A stretch of 64,000 bases of DNA, taken from contig NZ_JANZKY010000007.1 in assembly GCF_025770765.1 (NCBI RefSeq), positions 203,375-267,374 on the forward strand, read 5' to 3'. The notes beneath the pieces are model-generated. The model made no database searches and was not told where the DNA came from. It saw only the letters and a list, made by a program, of their open reading frames with translations. The position numbers were made by a program, and so were the translations under genes. Position 1 is the stretch's first letter, and each line of letters begins with the position of its first letter. Below, in pieces: positions 18,585 to 27,475 of the stretch. Origin of the DNA: Propionivibrio soli. Lineage in GTDB: Bacteria; Pseudomonadota; Gammaproteobacteria; Burkholderiales; Rhodocyclaceae.

Positions 18585-19601
18585 ATGAAAGCGTTGAAAC
18601 TACTATCACTGCGCGGTGCGCTCGCCATCACCGTCGCTGTACTTTGTCTCGGAACGGCGGCGGCATCCGCTGACGAAATCAAGGCCAAGTTCGGCACGTC
18701 GCTGCCGGATAGCCACCCGCAGACGTTGGGTGCAAGAAAGTTCGCCGAACTCGTCGACAAAAAGAGCAATGGCCGCATCAAGATCACCGTCTACTCCGGC
18801 GCGCAGCTAGGCAGCGACCAACAAATGCAGGCGGCCTTGCGCGGCGGCACGCAGGAATTCACAGCGCCGTCGACCGCGACGTTGGCCAACCTGGTGAAGG
18901 AGTTCGGCGTCTTTGGGCTTCCCTTCTCGTTCGCTAGCGAGAAGCAGGCGGACGCCGTATTCGACGGACCGTTCGGGCAGAGCATGCTGGCCAAGCTGGC
19001 CGACAAGGATCTCGTCGGACTGGCCTACTGGGAGAACGGGTTCCGCCACTTCACGAACAGCCGGCGTCCCATCGTCAAGGCCGAAGACCTGGCCGGGCTG
19101 AAAGTGCGCACGATGCAGAACACGTTGTACATCGACCTCTTTTCCGGGTTGGGGTCGAACGCCATTCCGATGCCGGTCAATGAACTGTATTCGGCACTGG
19201 AAACGAAGGCGGTCGACGCTCAGGAAAACCCTTTCACGGTCGTGCAGGCGCAGAAGTTCTTCGACGTGCAGAAGTACCTCTCAACGACGGGGCATGCGTA
19301 TGACGCTCAAGTGCTGATCGCGTCTAAGAAGTTCTGGGACAAACTGAGTGCAGCCGACAAGAAACTGATTCAGGAGGCCGCACGCGAAGCCACGCTATAC
19401 CAACGCCAGACGAGCCGTGAGCTTAATGCCAAGGCACGCGAGGAGTTGGCGAAAGCCGGAATGCAGATCAACGACGTGTCCGATGCCGAGCGGCAGCGCA
19501 TGCGGGAAAAATTGCAGCCCGTGATTGCCAAACACCAGGCCGCGGTAGGCGAGGAAACAGCCAAGGAATTCTTCGCCGCCATTGCCAAGGCACCGAAGTA
19601 A
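18585..19601 (+). CDS. TRAP transporter solute-binding protein, DctP family (system 1)
   Basis: A 338-residue periplasmic binding protein with a Sec signal peptide (hydrophobic core GALAITVAVLCLGTAAASA, cleavage near residue 29). DctP hallmarks: LPFSFASEKQAD, YWENGFRHFTNSRRPI, and GLKVRTMQN containing the arginine that typically pairs with a ligand carboxylate. The last point favours an organic or sugar acid as ligand. A strong AGGAGG precedes the ATG. It sits 47 bases after the lactonase gene and 290 bases before its own membrane subunits, separated from them by a hairpin. Confidence 0.93.
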   Translation: MKALKLLSLRGALAITVAVLCLGTAAASADEIKAKFGTSLPDSHPQTLGARKFAELVDKKSNGRIKITVYSGAQLGSDQQMQAALRGGTQEFTAPSTATLANLVKEFGVFGLPFSFASEKQADAVFDGPFGQSMLAKLADKDLVGLAYWENGFRHFTNSRRPIVKAEDLAGLKVRTMQNTLYIDLFSGLGSNAIPMPVNELYSALETKAVDAQENPFTVVQAQKFFDVQKYLSTTGHAYDAQVLIASKKFWDKLSAADKKLIQEAAREATLYQRQTSRELNAKAREELAKAGMQINDVSDAERQRMREKLQPVIAKHQAAVGEETAKEFFAAIAKAPK

Positions 19602-19608
19602 GCCTTGT

Positions 19609-19645
19609 TGGCCGGCGGGCGGAATCGCGGCGGCCACGCCGGCCA
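19609..19645 (+). promoter_or_regulatory. Hairpin between dctP1 and dctQ1 (mRNA stabiliser or attenuator candidate)
   Basis: A perfect 9-bp GC-rich stem (TGGCCGGCG at 19609-19617 with CGCCGGCCA at 19637-19645) begins seven bases after the dctP stop and has no T-run. Such a structure could protect the dctP message and give more binding protein than membrane subunits. The remaining 245 bases before dctQ1 hold no convincing gene. Confidence 0.45.
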
Positions 19646-19890
19646 TCGATGCTGTGCAAAAGAACGTTGCGTCTCCGGAGAGGGCAAATGATGAAAAACA
19701 CATTGATGTGGCGGCTGGCCGCATTTGATGTTGCTGCCCGAAGCTTGAAGCACGGACGTCGAAACAACATGAATCGGAGGCAAGGGATGGTTGAGCAGGC
19801 GGCATCAGCGGGCATGGCCGCGACGGGCCGAGCGACTAACGGGGAAGGTGGGTACGCGGCGTTTGCGCCGTATTCCGGTGGAGAACGGCG

Positions 19891-20397
19891 ATGAAGATTC
19901 TCGACAAGCTGGTCAAGGGCGTCGAGGTCGTGCTCGTTGTCATGTTCGGCATCATGGCCGTCCTGGTGTTCGGTAACGTCGTTCTGCGTTACGGGTTCAA
20001 CTCGGGGATTGTGTTTTCCGAGGAAGTTTCCCGCTTCATGTTCATGTGGCTCACGCTGATCGGGGCGCTGATCGTGATGAAGGATCACGGCCACCTCGGT
20101 ATGAGCAGCGTCGTCGCCCGGTTGGGCGAACGGGGACAACGCATCTCGCGCTTCCTCGCCGATTCCATGACTTTGGCCTGTTGCCTGCTGTTGGTGCACG
20201 GGACGTGGCGCCAGGTGATCATCGGTCTCGACGATCGGGCTCCCGTGACTGGCATACCCATGGGATATATCCAGCTGTGCCTGCTCATCTCTAGCGTCGG
20301 CATGTCACTGGTTCTTGCCTATTCGCTGTGGCGGCAGATTACCGGACGTATGCCGCGCGAAGAACTCGTCCCCTACAGCGGCAGCGTCGGCGAATGA
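19891..20397 (+). CDS. TRAP transporter small membrane subunit, DctQ family (system 1)
   Basis: A 168-residue four-helix membrane protein of the DctQ family. It begins with a short basic stretch and a membrane helix (VVLVVMFGIMAVLVFGNVVL) followed by the conserved SEEVSRFMFMWLTLIGA segment. It pairs with the large subunit 19 bases downstream. By hand comparison 128 of 168 positions match the DctQ at 28591-29097, with differences concentrated at the ends and loops, so the two are a duplication. Both end in the same VP(Y/F)SGSVGE tail. Confidence 0.92.
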   Translation: MKILDKLVKGVEVVLVVMFGIMAVLVFGNVVLRYGFNSGIVFSEEVSRFMFMWLTLIGALIVMKDHGHLGMSSVVARLGERGQRISRFLADSMTLACCLLLVHGTWRQVIIGLDDRAPVTGIPMGYIQLCLLISSVGMSLVLAYSLWRQITGRMPREELVPYSGSVGE

Positions 20398-20416
20398 ACG
20401 GGAAGAGGGAACAACA

Positions 20417-21694
20417 ATGACTATCGCCACCTTCCTCGTCGCGCTGCTCGGTGCCATGGCGCTTGGGGCACCGATCGCTTTTGCGCTGCTCATCTGCGGC
20501 GTGGCGCTGATGATCCAGATGGACAACTTCGATACGCAGATCATCGCGCAGAATCTGCTCGAAGGCGCCAACAACTATCCGCTGATGGCGGTTCCTTTCT
20601 TCATGCTCACCGGCGAGTTGATGAACGCCGGCGGCCTCTCGCGGCGCATCGTGGAAGTCGCCGACGCGCTCGTCGGCCACGTACGGGGCGGGCTCGGTTA
20701 CGTCGCGATCATCACGGCGGCCGTCGTCGCCAGCATCTCCGGCTCGGCGGTTGCGGACACAGCGGCCGTGGCGGCTTTGCTTATCCCGATGATGCGCAAT
20801 GCGGGCTACAACGTGCCGCGTTCAGCGGGGTTGATCGCCTCCGCCGGCTGCATCGCGCCCGTGATTCCGCCTTCGATTCCGTTGGTCGTCTTCGGGGTGA
20901 CGACGCAGCTGTCGATCACCAAGCTCTTTATCACGGGGATATTCCCGGGCCTGCTGATGGCGTTGACGCTCGCCGTCACGTGGCGGATCGTGGCCAAAAA
21001 AGAGCCGGGCGGAAGCCAGCATGCGTTCGATTTCGGCCGTGTCCTGGTTTCGCTACGCAACGGAGTGTGGGCGCTCGTGCTGCCGTTCGTCATCATCGGC
21101 GGCATGAAAGCCGGCGTTTTTACGCCGACGGAAGCGGCGGTCGTTGCCGTCTTCTACTCGCTGCTGACCGGGCTTTTCGTCTATCGCGAACTCGACTACC
21201 GCAAGGTTCCCGGACTCATGCTGGCTGCGCTGAAGACGTCAAGCACGATCATGTTCCTGGTGGCTTGTGCGATGGTCTCAGCTTGGTTGATAACGATCGC
21301 CAACATTCCGGCGCAAGCGATTGCCATACTCGAACCCTTCATGGGCAGCCCGATTCTGCTGATGTTCGTGATCATGGTGTTGATCGTCATTGTCGGCACC
21401 GCGCTTGATCTAATGCCGACGGTACTGATTCTCGGGCCGATCCTCGTTCCGGTCGTCAAGCAGGCGGGAATCGACCCGTACTATTTCGGCGTGATGTTCA
21501 TGATGAACAATGCGATCGGACTGCTTACGCCGCCGGTGGGCACAGTCCTCAATGTTGTTGCCGGTGTCTCGAAAGAAAGTCTTGACAAGGTGATCGGTGG
21601 AGTGTGGCCTTTCCTGCTCGCGGAGACCGCCTTGATGTTCGTTCTCGTTTTCTTCCCTTCGCTGGTGACGGTTCCGATGAAGTGGTTGATGTAA
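20417..21694 (+). CDS. TRAP transporter large membrane subunit, DctM family (system 1)
   Basis: About 425 residues with 11-12 membrane helices, the sodium-coupled translocation subunit. Family motifs such as MAVPFFMLTGELMNAGGL, SGSAVADTAAVAALLIP and the C-terminal LLTPPVGTVLNVVAGVSKE are intact. The ATG at 20417 follows GAGGGA. Hand alignment gives 40 differences in 425 positions to the DctM at 29117-30394, far closer than the cognate binding proteins are to each other. It ends the lactonase-dctPQM transcript, followed by a strong hairpin terminator. Confidence 0.94.
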   Translation: MTIATFLVALLGAMALGAPIAFALLICGVALMIQMDNFDTQIIAQNLLEGANNYPLMAVPFFMLTGELMNAGGLSRRIVEVADALVGHVRGGLGYVAIITAAVVASISGSAVADTAAVAALLIPMMRNAGYNVPRSAGLIASAGCIAPVIPPSIPLVVFGVTTQLSITKLFITGIFPGLLMALTLAVTWRIVAKKEPGGSQHAFDFGRVLVSLRNGVWALVLPFVIIGGMKAGVFTPTEAAVVAVFYSLLTGLFVYRELDYRKVPGLMLAALKTSSTIMFLVACAMVSAWLITIANIPAQAIAILEPFMGSPILLMFVIMVLIVIVGTALDLMPTVLILGPILVPVVKQAGIDPYYFGVMFMMNNAIGLLTPPVGTVLNVVAGVSKESLDKVIGGVWPFLLAETALMFVLVFFPSLVTVPMKWLM

Positions 21695-21725
21695 GTAGCT
21701 AAAAGTTTCCGACCCTGCCAACTCG

Positions 21726-21766
21726 GCCGGCCGACGGGCGCTCCTCCCGTCCGCCGGCTTCTTTTT
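21726..21766 (+). terminator. Rho-independent terminator after dctM1
   Basis: A 13-position stem with one mismatch (arms 21726-21738 and 21746-21758) is followed by TTCTTTTT, 32 bases after the dctM1 stop. Its left arm resembles the repeated terminators at 16430 and 30420 but the loop differs. Confidence 0.75.
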
Positions 21767-21890
21767 GCTTCCTTGTCCGTTGAGGATCGGGTTCTACCGT
21801 ACCATCAGTGGGTCGGCAGGGCGGAAAGCGAACGTAATGAAACTGAGCGATGAGCCATCGGTCTATTGCATGGTCCACTGGAAAGAAAAC

Positions 21891-22472
21891 ATGCGTTATA
21901 CATATCTTGCCGCTTGTTGCGCAATTGTCATCGCTTCAGGCGCGGCCACCATGGCACGTGCCGGGGATGATGGCCGGACACCGGTTCATCCTCCGCTTGT
22001 TCCGATTGCATCGCTCGATGTGCCGCGTTACATGGGAAGGTGGTACGAGATCGCGAAGTATCCGAACCGTTTCCAGAAGAAATGTGCGAGCGATACGCGT
22101 GCCGAGTATTCGCTGTTGGCTGACGGGCGGGTCAAGGTGCTGAACCGATGCCGCACTGCGAGTGGCGAGCCGGACATCGCGGAGGGTGTCGCGCGGCAGG
22201 TTGGCGGAAAGGAGTCGGCGCGACTCGAAGTACGATTCGCGCCGGCGTGGCTGTCGTTTCTCCCGGCTGTTTGGGGTGATTACTGGGTCATCGATCTCGA
22301 TGCCGACTACCGGTTGGTGGCGGTGAGCGAGCCCAAGCGAGAATACCTGTGGATACTAGCGCGCACGCCGGAGGTGGACCAAGTGGCGTACGCGAGCTTG
22401 CTGAAGCGGTTGAAGGGCAGGGGTTTTGATCCCGAGCGTCTGGAAACGACGTTGCACATCAATGGCGAGTGA
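21891..22472 (+). CDS. Lipocalin family protein (Blc-like), exported
   Basis: About 193 residues. An N-terminal signal peptide (YLAACCAIVIASGAATMARA) is followed by a bacterial lipocalin barrel with the signature GRWYEIAKYPNRFQKKC, and later DYWVIDLDADYRLVAVSEPKREYLWILAR. E. coli Blc is an outer-membrane lipoprotein binding lysophospholipids or fatty acids; no proper lipobox is seen here, so this one is probably soluble in the periplasm. The ATG at 21891 was chosen because it begins the signal peptide and has GGAAAG upstream; in-frame ATGs at 21837 and 21765 would prepend non-signal sequence. A single gene, convergent with LysR3. Confidence 0.88.
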   Translation: MRYTYLAACCAIVIASGAATMARAGDDGRTPVHPPLVPIASLDVPRYMGRWYEIAKYPNRFQKKCASDTRAEYSLLADGRVKVLNRCRTASGEPDIAEGVARQVGGKESARLEVRFAPAWLSFLPAVWGDYWVIDLDADYRLVAVSEPKREYLWILARTPEVDQVAYASLLKRLKGRGFDPERLETTLHINGE

Positions 22473-22578
22473 GGTCGGATTCCGCTCCCGCCACGCGATC
22501 GCTAATGAAAGATAACACTGTACATAATGAGTGCCGGAGCGACCGAAGGCGAGCTGCACCGATACCTGACACCTTTGC

Positions 22579-23523
22579 TCAAGAGTAGAGATCTGCCGCT
22601 ACCGAGCGGACGTGCCTCAGTACCAAATTGGCGCCCTCCGACAGAAGCTGATCACGGGAGGTGATGATACCGAAACGCTCCATTCGGCATGGAATGTCGA
22701 TCGGCAAGATGGTCAATTCGCCGGTTTTTACGTAATAGCGCGCCACTTCCTGCGGCATTACGTGCAAGTAGTTCGTCTGTGACAACAAACTCATCGTCAC
22801 TGACATCGCGGTGGTTTCGACAACGTTCGACGGCATATCGAGGTCGGCGCGACGAAACAACATGTCAAAGCGGTTGCGCAGAATGCTTCCGCGCGCCGAA
22901 AGAATCCATGTGGCATTTGAGAGGTCTCTCAATGTCAGGTCTTTTCGGCCAGACAGCGGATGCTTCCTGCGGCCAACAACACACACGACTTCCTCACTCA
23001 TGTCTTCGTAGAGGAGGTTAGGTTCATCTTCTTGTTCCAAGATCCGTGCGATCAAGAAGTCGTGACGCTCCTGCTTCAATTTCACGACCAGGTCATTGCT
23101 GGTACTTACTTCAACGCCGATACACAGGTTCGGCGCTTCCTCCTTGGCGCGTGCAATTGCTCTCGGTATCAGGGTCAGGGCAGGGGCCACGATTGCCCCA
23201 ATGCTGACGTAACCCGAGAGTCCCGACTGCAACGTTGCGATCGATTCCTGGCCGTGCGCGAGGTGCGCCAATGCCATGCGAACATGACGAATTAATGTCT
23301 CTCCGTAGGCCGTGGGCCGGATACCACGTGGAAGGCGTTCGAAGAGCATGACCCCCATCAGGTCTTCGATGTCCTTGAGCATCTTCGAAGCACCGGGCTG
23401 GGTCATGTTTGTTTCTGCTGCGGCTTGATGCATGTTGCGCGTTTCATCGAGTGCGATCAGAAGAAACAAGTGCCTGGTCTTAAGCCTTGTACGCACACGA
23501 CGTGCGGCATCGTTCTCGTTCAT
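22579..23523 (-). CDS. LysR family transcriptional regulator 3 (facing the transketolase/TRAP operon)
   Basis: A 314-residue LysR regulator with HTH at about 18-75 (MHQAAAETNMTQPGASKMLKDIEDLMG) and an effector domain that begins around SGYVSIGAIVAP. It resembles the GbpR/CbbR-type sugar-related group and is more distant from LysR1 and LysR2. It is divergent from dctP2, with 224 bases between the starts that must hold both promoters. The 27-bp operator of LysR1/2 is not found there, so it probably has its own recognition site. It likely controls the operon at 23748-30394. Confidence 0.9.
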   Translation of the reverse strand: MNENDAARRVRTRLKTRHLFLLIALDETRNMHQAAAETNMTQPGASKMLKDIEDLMGVMLFERLPRGIRPTAYGETLIRHVRMALAHLAHGQESIATLQSGLSGYVSIGAIVAPALTLIPRAIARAKEEAPNLCIGVEVSTSNDLVVKLKQERHDFLIARILEQEDEPNLLYEDMSEEVVCVVGRRKHPLSGRKDLTLRDLSNATWILSARGSILRNRFDMLFRRADLDMPSNVVETTAMSVTMSLLSQTNYLHVMPQEVARYYVKTGELTILPIDIPCRMERFGIITSRDQLLSEGANLVLRHVRSVAADLYS

Positions 23524-23747
23524 CCTCCATTCCCCTCCTGAAAGAATTTCCTTCCGCTCTCGTTTGATGAGCAGAAGATCGATACGAAAAATGGTATCGG
23601 AAATTACTATTTATTCATTTGTTTTGTATTTTACGTCTCCTTAATCTTCCTCCCACAAAAACAACGACGGCGTGCAACGCCGCGATTGCGGTTGTTGCCG
23701 TACCGGCTTCTTCGCATCACCGACCTACTATTCTTGGGAGGCAAGAC

Positions 23748-24773
23748 ATGACTTACGGTTTTCGCACCATCGCTACTCTTGTCGCCGCTGTCGCGGCAAT
23801 GCTTCAGGCTCCATCGCTTCTTGCGCAGACTGCTCCCGAACGGAGCCTGCGTCTCGGCATCTGCATCGCCGAGGAACACCCACTCGGGCAAGGCTCGATC
23901 AAGTTCTCCCAGATCATGGACAAGTTGAGTGGGGGCAAGACGAAAGTGAAGCTTTATCCAGCCTGCCAGCTTGGGTCTGAGACGCAGCAAATAGCCGCCG
24001 TGCGCGGCGGTGTTCAAGATCTGACGATCGTGTCGTCCGCGCCAGTCGCCACCATCATCAAGGAGTTCATGCTGTTCGATCTTCCTTTCCTTTTCCAGAC
24101 AGAAAAAGAGACCGACACGGTTCTCGACGGGAAACTTGGGCAGCACATGCTCGATCTTGCTCAATCGAAAGGAATGATTGGCCTGTGCTACTGGGAAAAT
24201 GGATTCAGGCAACTGACCAACAGCAAGCGGCCCGTGGCGACCATGGATGACATGGTGGGACTCAAGGTGCGCGTGATGCAAAACCCGGTCTATCTCGATA
24301 CGTTCAAGGCGATGGGTGCGAACGCTATCCCGATGCCCATGCCTGAGCTCTATTCGGCGCTCGAGACCAAAGCGATGGATGCGCAAGAGAACCCGATCGC
24401 GAACATCCACGCCAACAAGATGCACGAGGTTCAGAAATACCTCAGCCTGACAAACCACGCCTACGCCCCTTATGTCGTGCTCATCAGTAAGGCGTTGTGG
24501 GAAAAGATGGACTCCAAGGAGCGCGACAACATGCGGACGGGTTGCAATGAGGCCCGGGATTATCAACGCAAGCTGATCCGGACCCTATCCGCAGACCTTC
24601 TTCAAGACCTCAAGGCCAAAGGCATGACGGTCACCGCCGTATCCGACGCCGAAATGGCCAGGATGCGTGAGCGGACGAAACCGGTTGTCGATAAGTTCAT
24701 ACAGGAAATCGGTAAGGACATCGTTGCCCAGGCACAGCAGGAAATCGCGGCAGTGCGCAAGAACGGCAACTGA
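23748..24773 (+). CDS. TRAP transporter solute-binding protein, DctP family (system 2)
   Basis: A 341-residue periplasmic binding protein with signal peptide (TIATLVAAVAAMLQAPSLLAQ). DctP motifs: LPFLFQTEKETD, YWENGFRQLTNSKRPV, and GLKVRVMQN with the carboxylate-binding arginine. It is clearly related to DctP1 but only around half of the positions match by eye. A GGGAGG lies 7 bases before the ATG. First gene of the operon, while its DctQM partners are the last two genes, with the catabolic enzymes between. This layout implies that import and degradation of one substrate are co-expressed. Confidence 0.93.
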   Translation: MTYGFRTIATLVAAVAAMLQAPSLLAQTAPERSLRLGICIAEEHPLGQGSIKFSQIMDKLSGGKTKVKLYPACQLGSETQQIAAVRGGVQDLTIVSSAPVATIIKEFMLFDLPFLFQTEKETDTVLDGKLGQHMLDLAQSKGMIGLCYWENGFRQLTNSKRPVATMDDMVGLKVRVMQNPVYLDTFKAMGANAIPMPMPELYSALETKAMDAQENPIANIHANKMHEVQKYLSLTNHAYAPYVVLISKALWEKMDSKERDNMRTGCNEARDYQRKLIRTLSADLLQDLKAKGMTVTAVSDAEMARMRERTKPVVDKFIQEIGKDIVAQAQQEIAAVRKNGN

Positions 24774-24844
24774 TCAATCGAACGGGCAGGGTAATGCTCT
24801 GGCTTTACGCCTGCCGGTGCGAAACGCTTCATTGGGCAAGGAGA

Positions 24845-25882
24845 ATGAATTTGAAAGCGCTCTACTACGTCGGCGAGAAGGCAATGGAACTCAGGGATGT
24901 GCCTGAGCCGCCCGCACAGGCCAACAAGTATCGGGTAAAGGTACGCTCGAACGGTATCTGCGGTTCAGACTTCGAAGGTTATCTGGGCAAGACGGGGCGT
25001 CGATTGCCGCCGATGATCATGGGCCACGAAGCTTCCGGCGTTATCGATTCTGTTCCCGGCGGCGGCAAGCTTCGTCGAGGGGAGCGAGTCGTCATCTTCC
25101 CAAAGCCTTTCTGCGGGGAATGTTTTTTTTGCAAAAAAGGCATGGTGAACGTCTGCCCCGCCGGCGTCTGCATGGGCGTCATGGATCAAGACGGCAGCAT
25201 GGCGGAGTTCGTCAATGTCGAAGAGAAGTACCTGATTCCGTTCGGCCCGACGCTATCGTTCAACGAGGCCGCGATGACCGAACCCCTGGCCGTGGCCTAC
25301 CGTTCGGTGCAAAAAGTATCGGATAACGAGATCGCCGAGTCGTCGTTCTGCATGGTCATTGGTGCCGGCACCATCGGTTTGCTTGTTGTCGCTCTGCTCA
25401 AACTCAGAGGTGCGAAGAACATCATCGTCTCCGATGCAGCCGATTTTCGCCTCGGCGTGGCGAGGAAGATGGGGGCGGATCATACGATCAATCCACGTAA
25501 TGTGGATTTCCTCGATACGGTCAAGACAATCACCCATGGCGCAATGTGCGACTTCGCGATCGAAGCCGTAGGAATAGCCCAGACCGCAAGCAATTCTCTC
25601 GATTGCCTTCGTATTGGCGGTACGGTGATCTGGATCGGGAACGCTCAGAAGATGGTCGAGGTAAATATGCAGAAGATAGTGACCACCGAGCTGACGATCA
25701 AAGGTAACTATGTTTATGACTTCCAGGGTTTTGTCGAAAGCCTGAAGCTTCTGGAGGCGAAAAAAATAGATATCGCGCCTCTCATGACCAACGTCTATCC
25801 GCTCAGCGAAGGCGTTCGTGCCTTTAAGGATCAGGAAGAGAACAAAGAAGGAAAGATGCTGAAAGTCTTCCTTGAGAACTAA
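24845..25882 (+). CDS. Zinc-dependent medium-chain alcohol dehydrogenase
   Basis: About 345 residues of the MDR family. Catalytic-zinc residues are in NGICGSDFEGY and in GHEASG; the structural-zinc cysteines are in FCGECFFCKKGMVNVC; the nucleotide-binding loop is GAGTIGLL. It is closest in style to sorbitol/galactitol-phosphate/threonine dehydrogenases, which oxidise a secondary hydroxyl to a ketone using NAD(P). The ATG at 24845 sits only one base after GGAG; the in-frame TTG at 24851 has ideal spacing and would start the protein at KALYYVGEKAM, so it may be the true start. In context it could make the keto-sugar used by the adjacent transketolase. Confidence 0.88.
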   Translation: MNLKALYYVGEKAMELRDVPEPPAQANKYRVKVRSNGICGSDFEGYLGKTGRRLPPMIMGHEASGVIDSVPGGGKLRRGERVVIFPKPFCGECFFCKKGMVNVCPAGVCMGVMDQDGSMAEFVNVEEKYLIPFGPTLSFNEAAMTEPLAVAYRSVQKVSDNEIAESSFCMVIGAGTIGLLVVALLKLRGAKNIIVSDAADFRLGVARKMGADHTINPRNVDFLDTVKTITHGAMCDFAIEAVGIAQTASNSLDCLRIGGTVIWIGNAQKMVEVNMQKIVTTELTIKGNYVYDFQGFVESLKLLEAKKIDIAPLMTNVYPLSEGVRAFKDQEENKEGKMLKVFLEN

Positions 25883-25917
25883 GGGTTCCTCACTTCACAT
25901 CAACGAAGAGTACGGTA

Positions 25918-26580
25918 ATGAAAAAAGTCGTTTTACTACAAACTAGCATGGTGTCATTCGATACCTTCAATCGTTTGTTTCGAGAAGTGATACCCGAGGC
26001 CGAGGTCTCGAATCTCGTCGACGAAGATCTCCTCGACACGTTGAACCGGAACCGGGGAATTACGCCCTCAATCATCCAGCGCATCGCCCAGTATTGTGTC
26101 GCTGCCGAGGCCGCGGGCGCTGACGTGATATTCAGCCAGTGCTCTTCGACTCGTGAAGGCATCGAATGTGCGCGGAAAATGACCCAGATTCCGATCGTGA
26201 TGGTCGATGACGGCATGGCAGAGAAAGCCGTCACCATCGGCTCGCGAATCGGCGTTGCAGCTACCGCGGCGGCGACGCTCAAACCGACATCGGCGGCGCT
26301 CACGCAGGCGGCGCAGAGAGTGGGCAAGACGATTTCTGTCAAAACCTATCTGGCTGATGGCGCCTTGGACGTCTTGATGAAGGAAAAGAACCGCGAGAAA
26401 CACGATCGGCTCGTTCTCGATTATCTCAGGGCGGCCGAGAAAGAGAATGACGTCATCGTTCTGGCGCAGGGCAGTATGGTCACCTTGGAGCCTTACCTTT
26501 CGGAGATGGCGGTTCCTGTGCTGACCAGTCCGCGCCTCGGCGTCGAGAAGGTACGCGAGATTCTGTTTCCCTGCCGGTGA
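25918..26580 (+). CDS. Asp/Glu racemase superfamily protein lacking the second catalytic cysteine
   Basis: A 220-residue protein with the two-lobe Asp/Glu/hydantoin racemase fold. The first catalytic cysteine is present (FSQCSST), but the site where racemases carry the second cysteine reads VLAQGSM, with glycine. A two-base racemisation is therefore unlikely. Single-cysteine members of the superfamily, such as arylmalonate decarboxylase and maleate isomerase relatives, do other chemistry; isomerisation or decarboxylation of a hydroxy- or keto-acid is a guess. It lies between the dehydrogenase and the transketolase genes with 35- and 49-base gaps, so it belongs to the same pathway. Confidence 0.75.
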   Translation: MKKVVLLQTSMVSFDTFNRLFREVIPEAEVSNLVDEDLLDTLNRNRGITPSIIQRIAQYCVAAEAAGADVIFSQCSSTREGIECARKMTQIPIVMVDDGMAEKAVTIGSRIGVAATAAATLKPTSAALTQAAQRVGKTISVKTYLADGALDVLMKEKNREKHDRLVLDYLRAAEKENDVIVLAQGSMVTLEPYLSEMAVPVLTSPRLGVEKVREILFPCR

Positions 26581-26629
26581 TGCACGCCCGAGCGCGGGCA
26601 TCGGTTTGTACACAAGCGAGAATGACTGA

Positions 26630-27475
26630 ATGGACGACCAAAAAATCAGGCACCTGCAGGCTACGGCTCAACAGCTTCGCCGCAACGTACTGGAAATGAT
26701 CGGGATCGGAAAAGCCGGGCATTGGGGGGGCTCCAGCTCACTCGCGGAAACCATGGCGGTGCTCTATTTTCATGCCATGAGGGTAGATGCGCGTGAGCCA
26801 TGCAACCCGGCGCGTGACAGGTTGGTTCTCTCGAAGGGGCATGCTGTGCTGATCCAGTACGCTGCGCTGTGCGAGCTGGGGTATTTCCCTCGTGAAGAGT
26901 TGAAGCGGGTAAAGAGCCTGGATGGCTTGCTCCAAGGGCACCCTGACCTGACGATCCCAGGCATCGAGGCGGTCACCGGGTCTCTTGGCCAGGGGCTCTC
27001 GATTGGCGTTGGCATGGCGTTGGCGCTTCGTCTTGAAAAGCGCCCGGCGCACGTCTTCGTGATCATGGGCGATGGAGAGCAATCAGAGGGCCAACTTTGG
27101 GAGGCAGCCATGGCTGCCAGCAACTTCGAGGTGGATAACCTTACGGCTTTCATCGATCTGAACCGGATTCAAGCAACCGGGCACACGGATGAAGTCTTCC
27201 GTATTCCCGATCTGGTGCAGAAATGGAACTCGTTTGGCTGGGAAGTGCTTAACGCGCGCGGGCACGACGTTACCAGCATTGCGGAGAACATCGACAAGGC
27301 AAGGTCCATCAAGGGCAAGCCAGCTCTGATAATCCTCGAGACGATCAAAGGGAAGGGGGTGTCGTTCGCCGAAAATACAGCGACATATCACAACGGGGTC
27401 TTTGACGATGCTCGATTCGCGCAAGCGATGCACGAAATCGCTCTGGCCACTGACATGAGAGAAGAGGTGGCGTGA
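26630..27475 (+). CDS. Transketolase-like enzyme, N-terminal (thiamine diphosphate-binding) subunit
   Basis: A 281-residue protein matching the N-terminal half of transketolase. The catalytic histidine region (SKGHAVLIQYAALCELGYF), GSLGQGLSIGVGMALA and the ThDP/Mg2+ motif GDGEQSEGQLWEAAMAAS...DLNRIQATG are all present. As in archaeal and other split transketolases, the pyrimidine-binding half is encoded by the next gene, whose ATG overlaps this stop by one base. Transketolases move a two-carbon ketol unit between sugars. Split forms act in special pathways such as apulose-4-phosphate transketolase AptAB and the sulfosugar enzyme SqwGH; which one this resembles most needs a search. Confidence 0.92.
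   Translation: MDDQKIRHLQATAQQLRRNVLEMIGIGKAGHWGGSSSLAETMAVLYFHAMRVDAREPCNPARDRLVLSKGHAVLIQYAALCELGYFPREELKRVKSLDGLLQGHPDLTIPGIEAVTGSLGQGLSIGVGMALALRLEKRPAHVFVIMGDGEQSEGQLWEAAMAASNFEVDNLTAFIDLNRIQATGHTDEVFRIPDLVQKWNSFGWEVLNARGHDVTSIAENIDKARSIKGKPALIILETIKGKGVSFAENTATYHNGVFDDARFAQAMHEIALATDMREEVA

Noticed and set aside
19649..19894. Plus-strand 81-residue frame between dctP1 and dctQ1
   Set aside because: Arginine/glycine-rich without a recognisable fold and overlapping the dctQ1 start; better explained as untranslated spacer.
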